Positions 1-7,048 are shown, numbered from the stretch's first letter. The stretch is 7,252 nt of DNA from STC-74 sp043756665 (GCA_043756665.1 JAYUQR010000137.1:1-7252), one strand, 5' to 3'. Made by a program: numbers and translations. The notes: generated by a model from the sequence alone, not told the origin.

Positions 1-1
1 C

Positions 2-610
2 TCAAAGAAGCTGTATACTCTTTTAAATAATCCTGATCTTAAAGTATGGATGGTAGTCGATACATATGGAGAAACAAAGTCTATAGTAATTTACCGAAAA
101 ACTGGTGATCAAAACAACGATGATTTCTTACCGGAGTGGGTATGAGAAGAACTGAATGGATGTATGTTAATAGGGGTCGAGCCAAGCGAGATTAAAGCTC
201 GGTGATTGAAAGAAGAACGAAGTTGAGTTTTAGAAAATTACTTCAGTACTCGACTGAATCTAAATCGGATGTATGTCCGAGATCAGATATGACAAGAAAA
301 TATGAGTGAATGAGTTCATAAAATTATCGAGGGCTTCTCCTCGAATTGAGGATTCAAGGAGCCAACAATGCTTGTAGCCATACTTACACTCCTTGCAACA
401 ACAGAGATTACTGATCCAATGACAGTAGTGAGAATTCGAGAGTATGTAACTCGAGAGGTTGCGACAAATTTATCTCGCAAAAGCTCAATGGGAATAGTCG
501 ATGAAGCGAGAGATAAACTATGATCAGACAGAAGTTGATCATCAGATAAAGGATGAAAACATCGACCCAATAATGATGTCAAGAAGTTCAAGTGAGGTAG
601 ACCCGACTAG
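2..610 (+). CDS. Unrecognised protein, C-terminal 202 residues (5' end outside window; TGA = Gly)
   Basis: The frame is open from the left window edge to TAG at 608-610 once TGA is read as glycine. I do not recognise the family. Ten in-frame TGA codons start at 143, 203, 224, 290, 311, 347, 521, 536, 554 and 593; only nine glycines use GGN, so TGA is the commonest Gly codon type here. The visible protein is charged and soluble-looking. There is one short hydrophobic stretch (MLVAILTLLATTEI) starting at about residue 123 of the fragment, too short and uncertain to call a membrane segment. The last ~35 residues are rich in Lys, Arg, Gly, Ser and Asp (SDKGGKHRPNN, KKFKGGRPD), resembling a disordered basic tail that could contact nucleic acid or an acidic partner. 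The gene converges on the PAS-GAF gene and shares the CTAG at the stops. The antisense frame gives Ser/Leu-rich shadow protein, so I favour this strand. Function is not inferred. Confidence 0.7.
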
Positions 611-1884
611 TGTTTAATAGTATTCATCACGATCTCAACAAGCTTGATATATCGTTGAAGGAATTCATTCTCATAGAAGTCGAGGTTCGATCAAGACTTC
701 ATGAGGAAGGTGATAGATCCTACACATCCCGATCTTGAATTTAATACCACGGTTACTGCAGATGAGAAATGTTCCGAGAGGAGTTGTTTGACCATGGGAG
801 AGTGTCTCTCTGTAGCCAGATCCATAATCTGATAGGGAGTACCTGTGAGTATTGCTTGCTCGGTCCAACTTCAGAGAAATGGTACTGATTTGAAACTCCG
901 CATATCACTCTCGAAGCCAAAATGTGCTTTTATGGTAAGTTCTTTTGATTCTGGATCGAGGATTCTGATAAGGCATGCATCTGATCCACTTATGATCATG
1001 AGCCCATTGATCACGGTATGAAATATTTTCTTTGGATCATATCCATGAGTAACTATATTAATGAGATCATTGATATAGTCATTCTGTCGCTGGATCTTCC
1101 CGAGCCACTCATAGGCATCCTTGATCTTCTGGTAGCGAGATGCAAGTTCTATATCTGCCTTCTTCTGGAGGGTAATATCTCGAACAATACAGAGAAATAT
1201 TGGCTCATGTCATCCTCATTTTTCATGGACTGGCGTGATGGAGATATTGACCGTTCTCTGTCACTCATCTTTACTGGGAACAGACATTTCTACAGATTCA
1301 AATTTATCCTTATGGATATTTCAGATCGCCGAGGGCGTGACGGAAGGAAAAAGAAAAGCTATATCTTTACCCTCCACTTCTTCAGATTTATATCCGAAGA
1401 TTTTTCGAGCTCATCGATTCCATGAGAGGATATGGCCATCGAGACTGATGAGCATGATACCATCTCCTGCCTGCTCCACTGCTTGTGAGAGGATTCTCTC
1501 AGATTTTTCTTTCTTTCTGAGATCTCTGAGATCTGTCATGATTCAGACGGTTCCACCATTTGGAAGCGGAGCACCACTCAGGAGCACGGGAACATTTTTT
1601 CCATTTTTTGTGAGAAGATTTCCTTCATAGCTCGATGCTCTTCCTGATTTTCTCTCATTCTGATTCGTTTTTTTCACAGTCTTGGAACTCTCTGGATCCC
1701 AGAAGTCATATGACTCTCTTCCGATCATCTCCTCGAGCGAATATTCCATAATCTCGCAGAACTTCGGATTCGCATAGACCGTTCTCTCATGTTCATCTCA
1801 GACCCATACGGCCTCATTCATGAAGCTGATGAGTTGGGTATAGAGTTCCCAATCATATGAAGACTCGACTGATTTCTGTGCCAT
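607..1884 (-). CDS. PAS-PAS-GAF sensory protein without output domain (TGA = Gly)
   Basis: The 425-residue protein is a soluble signal-sensing module. PAS 1 is at about residues 17-120 (EAVWVGDEHERTVYANP, then EEMIGRESYDFWDP). PAS 2 is at about 133-243 (AGDGIMLISLDGHILSWN, ARKIFGYKSEEVEGKD, ending in IVRDITLQKKAD). A linker follows (245-280), then a GAF-like domain to the end (about 282-424). PAS and GAF domains bind small ligands or cofactors and normally control an attached kinase, cyclase or phosphatase. Here the protein ends after GAF: no His-kinase H-box, GGDEF, EAL, SpoIIE or HTH motif is present. No signal peptide or membrane helix is seen, so it should be cytoplasmic and act through a separate partner. 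Nine TGA codons are in frame; one at 1543-1545 lies in the last strand of PAS 1 (GGTV-Gly-IMTDL). The ATG at 1882-1884 is the first in-frame start giving a complete PAS 1; there is no Shine-Dalgarno in front of it. The domains are clear; the signal and partner are unknown. Confidence 0.9.
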
Positions 1885-1919
1885 GAGAAATATGTTATGA
1901 ATAAATAAATTTACCTGTA

Positions 1920-1946
1920 TTACCTTCTCTGCACCATCTTATAAGA
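1920..1946 (-). pseudogene. Displaced copy of the infB 3' end (YKMVQRR-stop)
   Basis: Just downstream of the ATPase gene, the minus strand reads tat aag atg gtg cag aga agg taa (YKMVQRR-stop). The true end of infB reads tat aag atg gta cag aga aag tag (YKMVQRK-stop). The core TTCTCTG-C/T-ACCATCTTATAA matches at 19 of 20 positions between 1925-1944 and 3264-3283, a spacing of 1339 bp. The differences are one synonymous change, one Lys/Arg change and an exchange of TAG for TAA. That pattern fits divergence of a real infB end rather than a random match. Similarity stops upstream of the Tyr codon. I read it as a relic of infB left when the ATPase module was inserted, or as an att-like direct repeat. 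Confidence 0.55.
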
Positions 1947-1955
1947 TAACGTGGA

Positions 1956-3089
1956 TTATTCAAGGTATTCCCAAAAATTCCCCCGATGAATCAGTGTCGG
2001 GAACACACTCGGATAGAGCCGTTGCCACTCTGTCGGTGGCGTATATTTCTGAGCACTCCACTTCACTTCATAGGCTCTCGCGAGGGTATGATCGACCTCG
2101 ATCAGATCGACTTCCTGTTGTGTCTGAGTGCGCCAGAATCGTTGTTCAGAGAGAGATGCATCGTATGAGAGTTGTTTCTTGCGTTCGAGTATAAAGAAAT
2201 TCTCGAAGAGACCCCCGATATCACTGCGGGTATCCACCGATCAGAACCGACGGAGGATCATATTGCGAATACCGAGATCATAGAAGTAGATTTTCTTCAT
2301 TTTTGTCACTTCTTTTGTCTTGTTCGTGAAGTATGGACGCAATCGAAATATCACAAAACTCTTCTCGAGGAGGTCGATATAGCGCTCCACCGTGATCTGA
2401 CTCATACCGAGAAGCTTTCCGAGTTCATGATAGGATACTTCCTTCCCGATACGATCCGCGAGGAGCTCGAGGAGCTTCGTGATGGCATCTACATTTCTCA
2501 CTTCCTGGAATTCGAGGATATCGCGATAGAGCTGTCCAGAAACGATTTCTCTGAGGTGTGCGATCTTCTCATCATTGGTCGGATATGAGAGAACCTCTGG
2601 ATACATACCAAAGATGAGGAATTCTTCGAGGCGTTTCTGTGCCGTGATGATTCAGTCTCTGTCAACAACCTCTCTCCATGAGAGCGGAAAGAGTTCATAG
2701 ACACGTTTGCGACCAGTAAGTGGCTCACTGGTCATATCGAGCAAGTGGAGACTCGAAGAACCAGTGACGATGATATTCTTCGTATCCTTATAGGCATCGA
2801 TCATTATCTTGAGTGTATTTCCGATATTGGGGATTTTTTGCCCTTCATCGATGAGGATATGTGTATAGGATGCGAGAGATCTCTCCATCGACTCACGACT
2901 CGAGAACTGGAGTAGGGATCGATCGTCACTGTAGTCACCATCGAAACGGATAACTCTCTCAGGTGATATACCCGATATGAGTGATGTTGCGAGAGTTGTC
3001 TTCCCGACTTGACGAGGACCGAGAATGAAGAGGATTTTCCCTGTGGAGAATGCATTTCTCAGAGTATGTTCGAGAAGACGTGTATACAT
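1956..3089 (-). CDS. AAA-type ATPase, DUF4143 family (TGA = Gly)
   Basis: The 377-residue protein matches the AAA_14 + DUF4143 architecture. Walker A is GPRQVGKTT (residues 24-32) and Walker B is ILIDEGQK (about 78-85; most relatives have DEAQ or DEIQ). A sensor-like VTGSSSLHLL lies at about 108-117, followed by the family-typical LTGRKRVYELFPLSWRE (124-140). The middle part contains a winged-helix-like segment (ELGKLLGMSQITVERYIDLLEKS). The C-terminal part has DLGIRNMIL, IGGLFENFFILERKK and a PD-(D/E)XK-like patch (QEVDLIEV, then AYEVKWS). These proteins bind and hydrolyse ATP; their cellular role is poorly defined. TGA codons encode residues 146 and 283 and would otherwise split the gene into three ORFs. 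Length is normal for the family. The gene sits between a 70-bp palindrome and a copied infB end, so it may be a recent arrival. ATG at 3087-3089 starts directly at the expected MYTRLLE terminus. Family call is strong; role is open. Confidence 0.95.
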
Positions 3090-3092
3090 AGT

Positions 3093-3120
3093 TTGATAAC
3101 ACCGTAGTAATTCCTGTCAA
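3093..3120 (-). promoter_or_regulatory. Candidate promoter of the ATPase gene, possibly leaderless
   Basis: On the minus strand a consensus -35 TTGACA (3120-3115) is followed after 16 bases by TATCAA (3098-3093). The ATG begins only three bases beyond this -10 box. A start site 6-8 bases past the -10 would fall on or inside the ATG, so the mRNA would have essentially no leader. This fits the absence of a Shine-Dalgarno. The -10 is only a fair match, so the assignment is tentative. Confidence 0.4.
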
Positions 3121-3121
3121 T

Positions 3122-3191
3122 AATACGAAAATCTATACTGTACTAAAGTTTTTCGTACAAAAATCTTTAGTACACTATAGATTTTCATATT
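3122..3191. repeat. 70-bp near-perfect palindrome between infB and the ATPase gene
   Basis: The stretch is symmetrical about 3156/3157 (central GTAC); 31 of 35 base pairs match. Core arms 3127-3148 and 3165-3186 agree at 21 of 22 positions (mismatch 3138/3175). Other mismatches are 3126/3187, 3149/3164 and 3154/3159. It is very AT-rich and encodes no protein. It could end infB transcription, act as a cruciform or protein-binding site, or be the body of a miniature inverted-repeat element. No long T-run follows either arm, so a simple Rho-independent terminator is not the best fit. Confidence 0.85.
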
Positions 3192-3258
3192 TCTACCCTT
3201 AGTGGACTACGTATGGTTTTTGGTCTTTCTTTTTTCCTACTTGCCCCTATTTCTATCC

Positions 3259-5730
3259 CTACTTTCTCTGTACCATCTTATAAAACTCAAGTGTGTCTCC
3301 GGCTTCGATCTTCACATCTCACTTGAAATTGATACCACATTCTTCTCCTTCGAGGGCTTCGATAACATCGAGTGGTCCCATCTTCAGATTCGCCACCTCT
3401 CCTGAACCTGCCTTTCTTTCCTCACGAATAACTCGAACCTTCGATCGATTTTCGATCTTTCCAGACTCGACACCGAGACCGATGATCATCATGCCATTAT
3501 TTTTCCCTGTGAAGAATATCGCCTTCACCTTCGCGATACCGAGTTCGAGCTCATCGAAGCGGATATCGATCATTCCCGTGATAATCGCCTCCACCTTTTC
3601 GAGGACATGGTAGATGACCTTCTTATCGATAAATTCGATTTTTGATTGATTGAGGGCTGATTTCGCGGCAGGAAGGAGTCCGACATTATAGGCGATGAGG
3701 AGTGCCTGTGAAGTACCTGCCATCATGACATCAGATTGATTGATATCACCTACTGCTGCATGGATAAAGGTCACCTGTGTTTCTGGGGTCGAGAGCTTCG
3801 AGAGTGATGCCTTCAATGCCTCGAGCGAACCATTGGAATCAGCTTTTAGGACAATCTTGAGTTGCTTAAGTGCTCCTGACTTCAGTCGACTCATAAGCAT
3901 ACCGAGCGAGGCTCACTCGAAGGCATGGATGGATTTCGTATTTTTCGCGAGGAGGTACTCTTTCGATCGGCTCGTCGCGAGCTCTGGAGTCGAAACAACC
4001 TGAAGGATATCCCCTCCTTCGACGACTGCAGAGAGCCCTGTGATCTGAACTGGCACAGATGGACCTGCTTCTTCGAGATTCTTCCCCTTGTAGTCCTTCA
4101 GTGTTCTCACTTTTCCATAGGCACCAGCACAGACGATATTATCTCACTTTCTGATGGTTCCTGTATTGATGAGGATCGTTGCGACAGATCCGAGCTTCTG
4201 ATCGAGATGTGCTTCGATGACAGTAGCAACCGCTCCACGATCTGGATTGGCACGGAGCCCCAGCATCTCTGACTGCAGGAGGATCATATCGAGGAGATCC
4301 TCGATACCGAGTCCTGTATGGGCTGATACGGGAACAACGACTGTCGTCCCGCCCCACTCTTCTGGCTGGAGTCCTTGCTCTGCGAGCTGACCTCGGATGA
4401 GATCGAGATTTGCTCCCGGCTTATCCATCTTATTCACAGCGACGATAACAGGAACCTCAGCTGCTTTCGCATGATTGATTGACTCGATTGTTTGAGGCTT
4501 CATCCCTTCATCAGCTGCGATGACGATAACGGCGATATCAGTGAGTTTCGCTCCTCGAGCACGCATGATCGTGAAGGCTTCATGTCCAGGTGTATCGAGA
4601 AAGGTGATTTTTTTATCCCCCCGCTTTGTCTGATACGCGCCGATTTTTTGGGTAATCCCTCCTGCTTCACCGGATGCAACGGTAGTTTTTCTGATATAAT
4701 CGAGAATCGATGTTTTTCCATGATCGACGTGTCCCATCACAGAGATGATCGGTGAACGTTCGATGAGTCGAGATGGTTCATCTTCGCTGATGAGGTCCTT
4801 GATATTTCCATCCATGAGATCAGAAACTGATGCATTTTCAGAGATTTCCTTGGTAACCGTGATTCCAAATGCTTCTCCGATAAGGAAACATGTATCGTAA
4901 TCGATCGGCGCATTGAGATTCACGAGGACACCATTCTTCATCAGTTCACCGATAACCTTTGCAACCGGGACTCCGATCTTATCAGAAAATTCCTTTACTG
5001 AGATGACATCACGGATAGCAACCTCTTGGCCTGTACGATCGACGAGGACCTGCTTGATATCTTCGATAGCACGTTCCGCTCGCTTCTGTGCCTTATGCGA
5101 ACGACGAAATCCATCATCATCAACTCATCCGATCGTCTTCACCGATCGTCTTTTTGCATCATCAGGAGAGTATTTTCCTTTGCCATCCTTGAATCCTTTT
5201 TTCGCGGTTCCATCCTTCGATGGTGTCGCATACCCGATATCACGCTGAAACATCGGCTTTACATCATCTCGTAGTCTTTTTTTATCAGGAGAAATTGGCT
5301 GCGTCGAAGGACGTCCATCATCACGCCTCTGCCCATTTCGAGATGGTTCACTCGGAACATGCATGACGGGACGGTTCTCGAGGACTTTGACTCTAGACTC
5401 AGCCTTTGCAAAAGTTATTTTCGGAAATCATGACTTTCTCTCATTTCCTTCCCGTGGCACTCAGGCATCACGGTTCATAACGGATCTCATGAGTCACTCG
5501 CTCGCATGTTCACGGGTGACGAGTCGAGCCTTTGGTGCTGAGTTCTCTGAGGTATGCACTTCAGAAGGGGTTTCTGCAGAGGGAAGAGGACTATTCTCAT
5601 CTTCTTTTTCTTCTGGTTTTTTGACGACGACCTTGAGTTTGAGCTTTATAGGCTTTTTATCATCACTTCCCGACTGGGAAGTATTCTGGACTTGAGCATA
5701 GTAATCATCTTGTTGGGAAGGAGAAGTCAT
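3259..5730 (-). CDS. infB: Translation initiation factor IF-2 (TGA = Gly)
   Basis: IF-2 is the cytoplasmic GTPase that places fMet-tRNA on the 30S subunit and promotes 50S joining. The 823-residue product is within the family's usual size. Residues 1-200 are charged and low-complexity (KLKLKVVVKKPEEKEDE, KKGFKDGKGKYSPDDAKRR), as is usual for the variable N-terminus. An IF2_N-like domain spans about 205-285. The GTPase domain has G1 GHVDHGKT (333-340), G2 GGITQ, G3 DTPGH (379-383), G4 NKMD (433-436) and G5 SAHTG (469-473). Domain II (GPSVPVQITGLS), domain III (LKADSNGSLEAL) and the C2 domain (EECGINFK-Gly-DVKIEAGDTLEFYK) follow. Seven TGAs encode residues 79, 90, 101, 202, 529, 606 and 804. 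Residue 529 (GTIRK-Gly-DNIV) aligns with the glycine of E. coli GTLHKGDIV, which fixes TGA as Gly. ATG at 5728-5730 is chosen because the frame closes with TAG at 5809-5811 upstream with no other ATG between. The usual rbfA, nusA or truB neighbours are not in the window. Confidence 0.98.
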
Positions 5731-5795
5731 GGAAAATGGGTTATATATGAGTGCCTCTGGGTCATAAGCCCTCGAGCGATCTTTACGAGAAAAGG

Positions 5796-5821
5796 TCGTA
5801 TTTTGACACTACAAAATACGA
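5796..5821. promoter_or_regulatory. Perfect 10-bp inverted repeat in the infB leader
   Basis: TCGTATTTTG (5796-5805) and CAAAATACGA (5812-5821) are exact reverse complements separated by six bases. They lie between the candidate infB promoter and the infB start, so in RNA they would form a stem-loop about 65 bases upstream of the ATG. A weaker repeat, TTCGTA/TACGAA, lies directly beside it at about 5825-5844. It could be an operator or an mRNA leader hairpin that limits infB expression. The symmetry is seen directly; the role is inferred. Confidence 0.55.
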
Positions 5822-5855
5822 GCATTCGTAAAAACTCATACGAAAATGTGCGGAG

Positions 5856-5883
5856 ATAGTATAGAAAAGTGGAGTTTTGTCAA
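5856..5883 (-). promoter_or_regulatory. Candidate infB promoter
   Basis: A consensus -35 TTGACA (5883-5878, minus strand) is followed after 16 bases by TACTAT (5861-5856), which matches the -10 consensus at four of six positions. The overlapping TATACT is a better box but sits only 14 bases away. Transcription from here would give infB a leader of roughly 115-120 bases that includes the inverted repeat. The assignment rests on motif match only. Confidence 0.45.
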
Positions 5884-5964
5884 AAAAGATGCAAAACAGC
5901 ATCCAAAATTTGCAAAAAAAAAAAACGTGGTAACCTTTTTCTAATATTCCTAACACATATACCT

Positions 5965-6549
5965 ATGCCTGAAGTTCAAAGATTGGAAACTCCCCCTGTC
6001 CTACCAGAATCATGCTCACAAGAAGAGTTACAAGAGCTTGAGGCAATTGGAACAAGTGGAATGCATGAAGTAGAGGATTACTTTTCTAAGAAAAATGCAA
6101 AAATACCCGACAAAACTTTCCAAGAAATAGTAAAAAAATTGATTTGAGGTTCTGTTGATACTCTAAGCTTAACTCTCTTCTTAACCTCTCAAAAAAAACG
6201 GGAAGACTTTCTGCGGAAAATGGATGATTGAAAAACAAAGCGAATTGAACAAGAGATTATTTCCTGAAAAGATATAAAACCGCTATTAATGGAGATGATT
6301 GGTATTGAGATTGCTATAAACACTCCTAGCGATATTGCTTTAGTGGAAATTGTTACGAAGTATGAGACTGGAAAAAGAAACATGACAGAAAATGAGTACA
6401 GTAACTACTTATTCTGAACAAAGTTACATGCAGATACTGTAGTACTATTTGATGGAGTAAAAACATCATTCCTTGAAGCACAAAAGATCTTGATTAAACA
6501 AGCAATAAAGACATGACTCGATGAACTAAAGTCAAAGTGCGAGACATAA
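5965..6549 (+). CDS. Unrecognised 194-residue protein (TGA = Gly)
   Basis: I do not recognise this protein. Five TGA codons (6145, 6229, 6265, 6415, 6514) are read as Gly against six GGN glycines; the frame closes with TAA at 6547-6549. It is charged and predicted largely helical: Glu-rich N-terminal part (SQEELQELEAIGTSGMHEVED), then KKREDFLRKMDDGKTKRIEQ and MEMIGIEIAINTPSDIALVE, ending in a basic-acidic helix (EAQKILIKQAIK). No signal peptide, membrane helix or catalytic motif is evident, so it should be cytoplasmic. Codons are AT-rich (AAA, GAA, TTA, ATT), unlike infB, which favours GAG, ATC and CTC; this hints at different expression or origin. The ATG at 5965 is preferred over an in-frame ATG at 5869, because the longer start lies over the infB promoter region and would translate a poly-A tract into Lys. 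A TAATAT box (5942-5947) precedes it; there is no Shine-Dalgarno. A hairpin follows the stop at once. Confidence 0.8.
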
Positions 6550-6762
6550 AACCCTACCATCTCAGTAGGGGTATTTCTCAAATGGAACTTTTTGGAGCAC
6601 TCCTTCAGCCTCCCCTGCGATCTTGATCGACTGACTCAGGAATCGATCATGTCACTCAAGTGTAATGTTCTCAGGAGGAGTGAATCGACTCATATTTCTG
6701 ATAAACAGTCTCTTCTCGAGAGGTCGTTGCTGTCCAGCAAATATTTTCTCTGATATATCCAT
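6526..6762 (-). CDS. Possible small protein, 78 residues, unrecognised (TGA = Gly)
   Basis: Read from ATG 6760-6762 to TAG 6526-6528, the product starts MDISEKIFAGQQRPLEKRLF and continues through SRFTPPENITLE-Gly-HDRFL and SQSIKIAGEAEGVLQKVPFE. The middle is protein-like, and its codons (ATC, GAG, CTC, AAG) resemble those of infB. Three TGAs lie in frame. Against it: the last ~14 residues run through a hairpin and overlap the 3' end of the plus-strand gene by 24 bases. Under the standard code it would end in that hairpin's loop. A TATACT box at 6783-6778 precedes the start. It may be a real small gene, a gene fragment or chance. No function is assigned. Confidence 0.35.
6551..6572. terminator. 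Hairpin terminator after the 5965-6549 gene
   Basis: CCCTAC (6552-6557) and GTAGGG (6565-6570) form a perfect stem with a seven-base loop, starting two bases after the plus-strand TAA. A flanking A/T pair extends it. On the plus strand TATTTCTC follows; on the minus strand GTTTTATG follows. It can serve as a modest Rho-independent terminator for the plus-strand gene and possibly for the convergent small ORF. Confidence 0.6.
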
Positions 6763-6822
6763 ATGGAGGGATAAAATAGTATATATTGTTCCTATAATAT
6801 ACAAATAGAAGGAAAAATCAGA

Positions 6823-6854
6823 AAAATCCCCTTTCAAAAATGAGGGGGGATTTT
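6823..6854. terminator. Strong bidirectional Rho-independent terminator-like hairpin
   Basis: AAAATCCCCTTTCA (6823-6836) can pair with TGAGGGGGGATTTT (6841-6854) around an AAAA loop, giving a 14-bp stem with two G-T wobbles. A-runs and T-runs flank the C/G block on both sides, the classic form of a terminator working in both directions. On the minus strand it ends GGGGATTTTT. No gene ends directly at it, so it may isolate the small ORF from transcription entering from the right. Confidence 0.65.
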
Positions 6855-6869
6855 CGATACTGTGAAAAG

Positions 6870-6890
6870 ATTCCGGCATAAAGCCGGAAT
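6870..6890. repeat. Short palindrome ATTCCGGC/GCCGGAAT, half-unit of the GTCATTC repeat family
   Basis: ATTCCGGC (6870-6877) and GCCGGAAT (6883-6890) form a perfect 8-bp stem around ATAAA. It resembles the left hairpin (ATTCCGGG/CCCGGAAT) of the repeat 40 bases further on, but lacks the outer GTC/GAC ends. I take it as a partial family member. Confidence 0.6.
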
Positions 6891-6930
6891 GCTGTATTTA
6901 CAATGTATAAACCTAAGTAACACCATCTTT

Positions 6931-6982
6931 GTCATTCCGGGCGAAGTCCCGGAATCTAGATTCCTGCATTCGCAGGAATGAC
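6931..6982. repeat. Nested palindromic repeat, GTCATTCC...GGAATGAC
   Basis: The outer ends GTCATTCC (6931-6938) and GGAATGAC (6975-6982) are exact reverse complements. Inside are two side hairpins, ATTCCGGG/CCCGGAAT and ATTCCTGC/GCAGGAAT, joined by CTAG, so GGAATCTAGATTCC at the centre is itself a palindrome. The unit can therefore fold as one long stem or as two arms. This is the build of REP/BIME-like mobile intergenic repeats. It encodes no protein. Confidence 0.8.
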
Positions 6983-7048
6983 AGATACAATTTGTTAATC
7001 AAGTTAAAATACTATATAGTAAACTAACTTGTATTTCATTACTTTTTT

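Noticed and set aside
238..591. Minus-strand open frame opposite the left partial gene
   Set aside because: Its product is Ser/Leu/Ile-rich shadow sequence without domain signals; the plus frame is longer, charged and balanced.
1018..1630. Plus-strand open frames opposite the PAS-GAF gene
   Set aside because: They are antisense to clear PAS domains and show no recognisable motif.
2172..2588. Plus-strand open frame of 138 codons opposite the ATPase gene
   Set aside because: It is antisense to the DUF4143 region, which has clear family motifs on the minus strand.
3259..5730. infB, the ATPase and the PAS-GAF gene as pseudogenes split by stop codons
   Set aside because: All breaks are TGA, the frame never shifts, and the flanking segments join exactly at family-conserved glycines. 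Recoding explains every break.
5914..5925. Run of 12 A residues
   Set aside because: A homopolymer in an AT-rich divergent intergenic region; noted, but no function can be supported beyond possible phase variation or sequencing error.
5869..5964. Upstream ATG at 5869 as start of the 5965-6549 gene
   Set aside because: The extension overlaps the infB promoter region, translates a 12-A tract into lysines and reads as a low-quality peptide; ATG 5965 gives a normal N-terminus.
2..6549. UGA as tryptophan (mycoplasma code) or selenocysteine
   Set aside because: The conserved IF-2 positions are Gly, not Trp or Cys; TGG still encodes Trp; and the TGAs are far too many for selenocysteine.
6763..6879. 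Longer start (ATG 6877-6879) for the small minus-strand ORF
   Set aside because: It would begin inside one hairpin and run through the strong terminator-like stem at 6823-6854.
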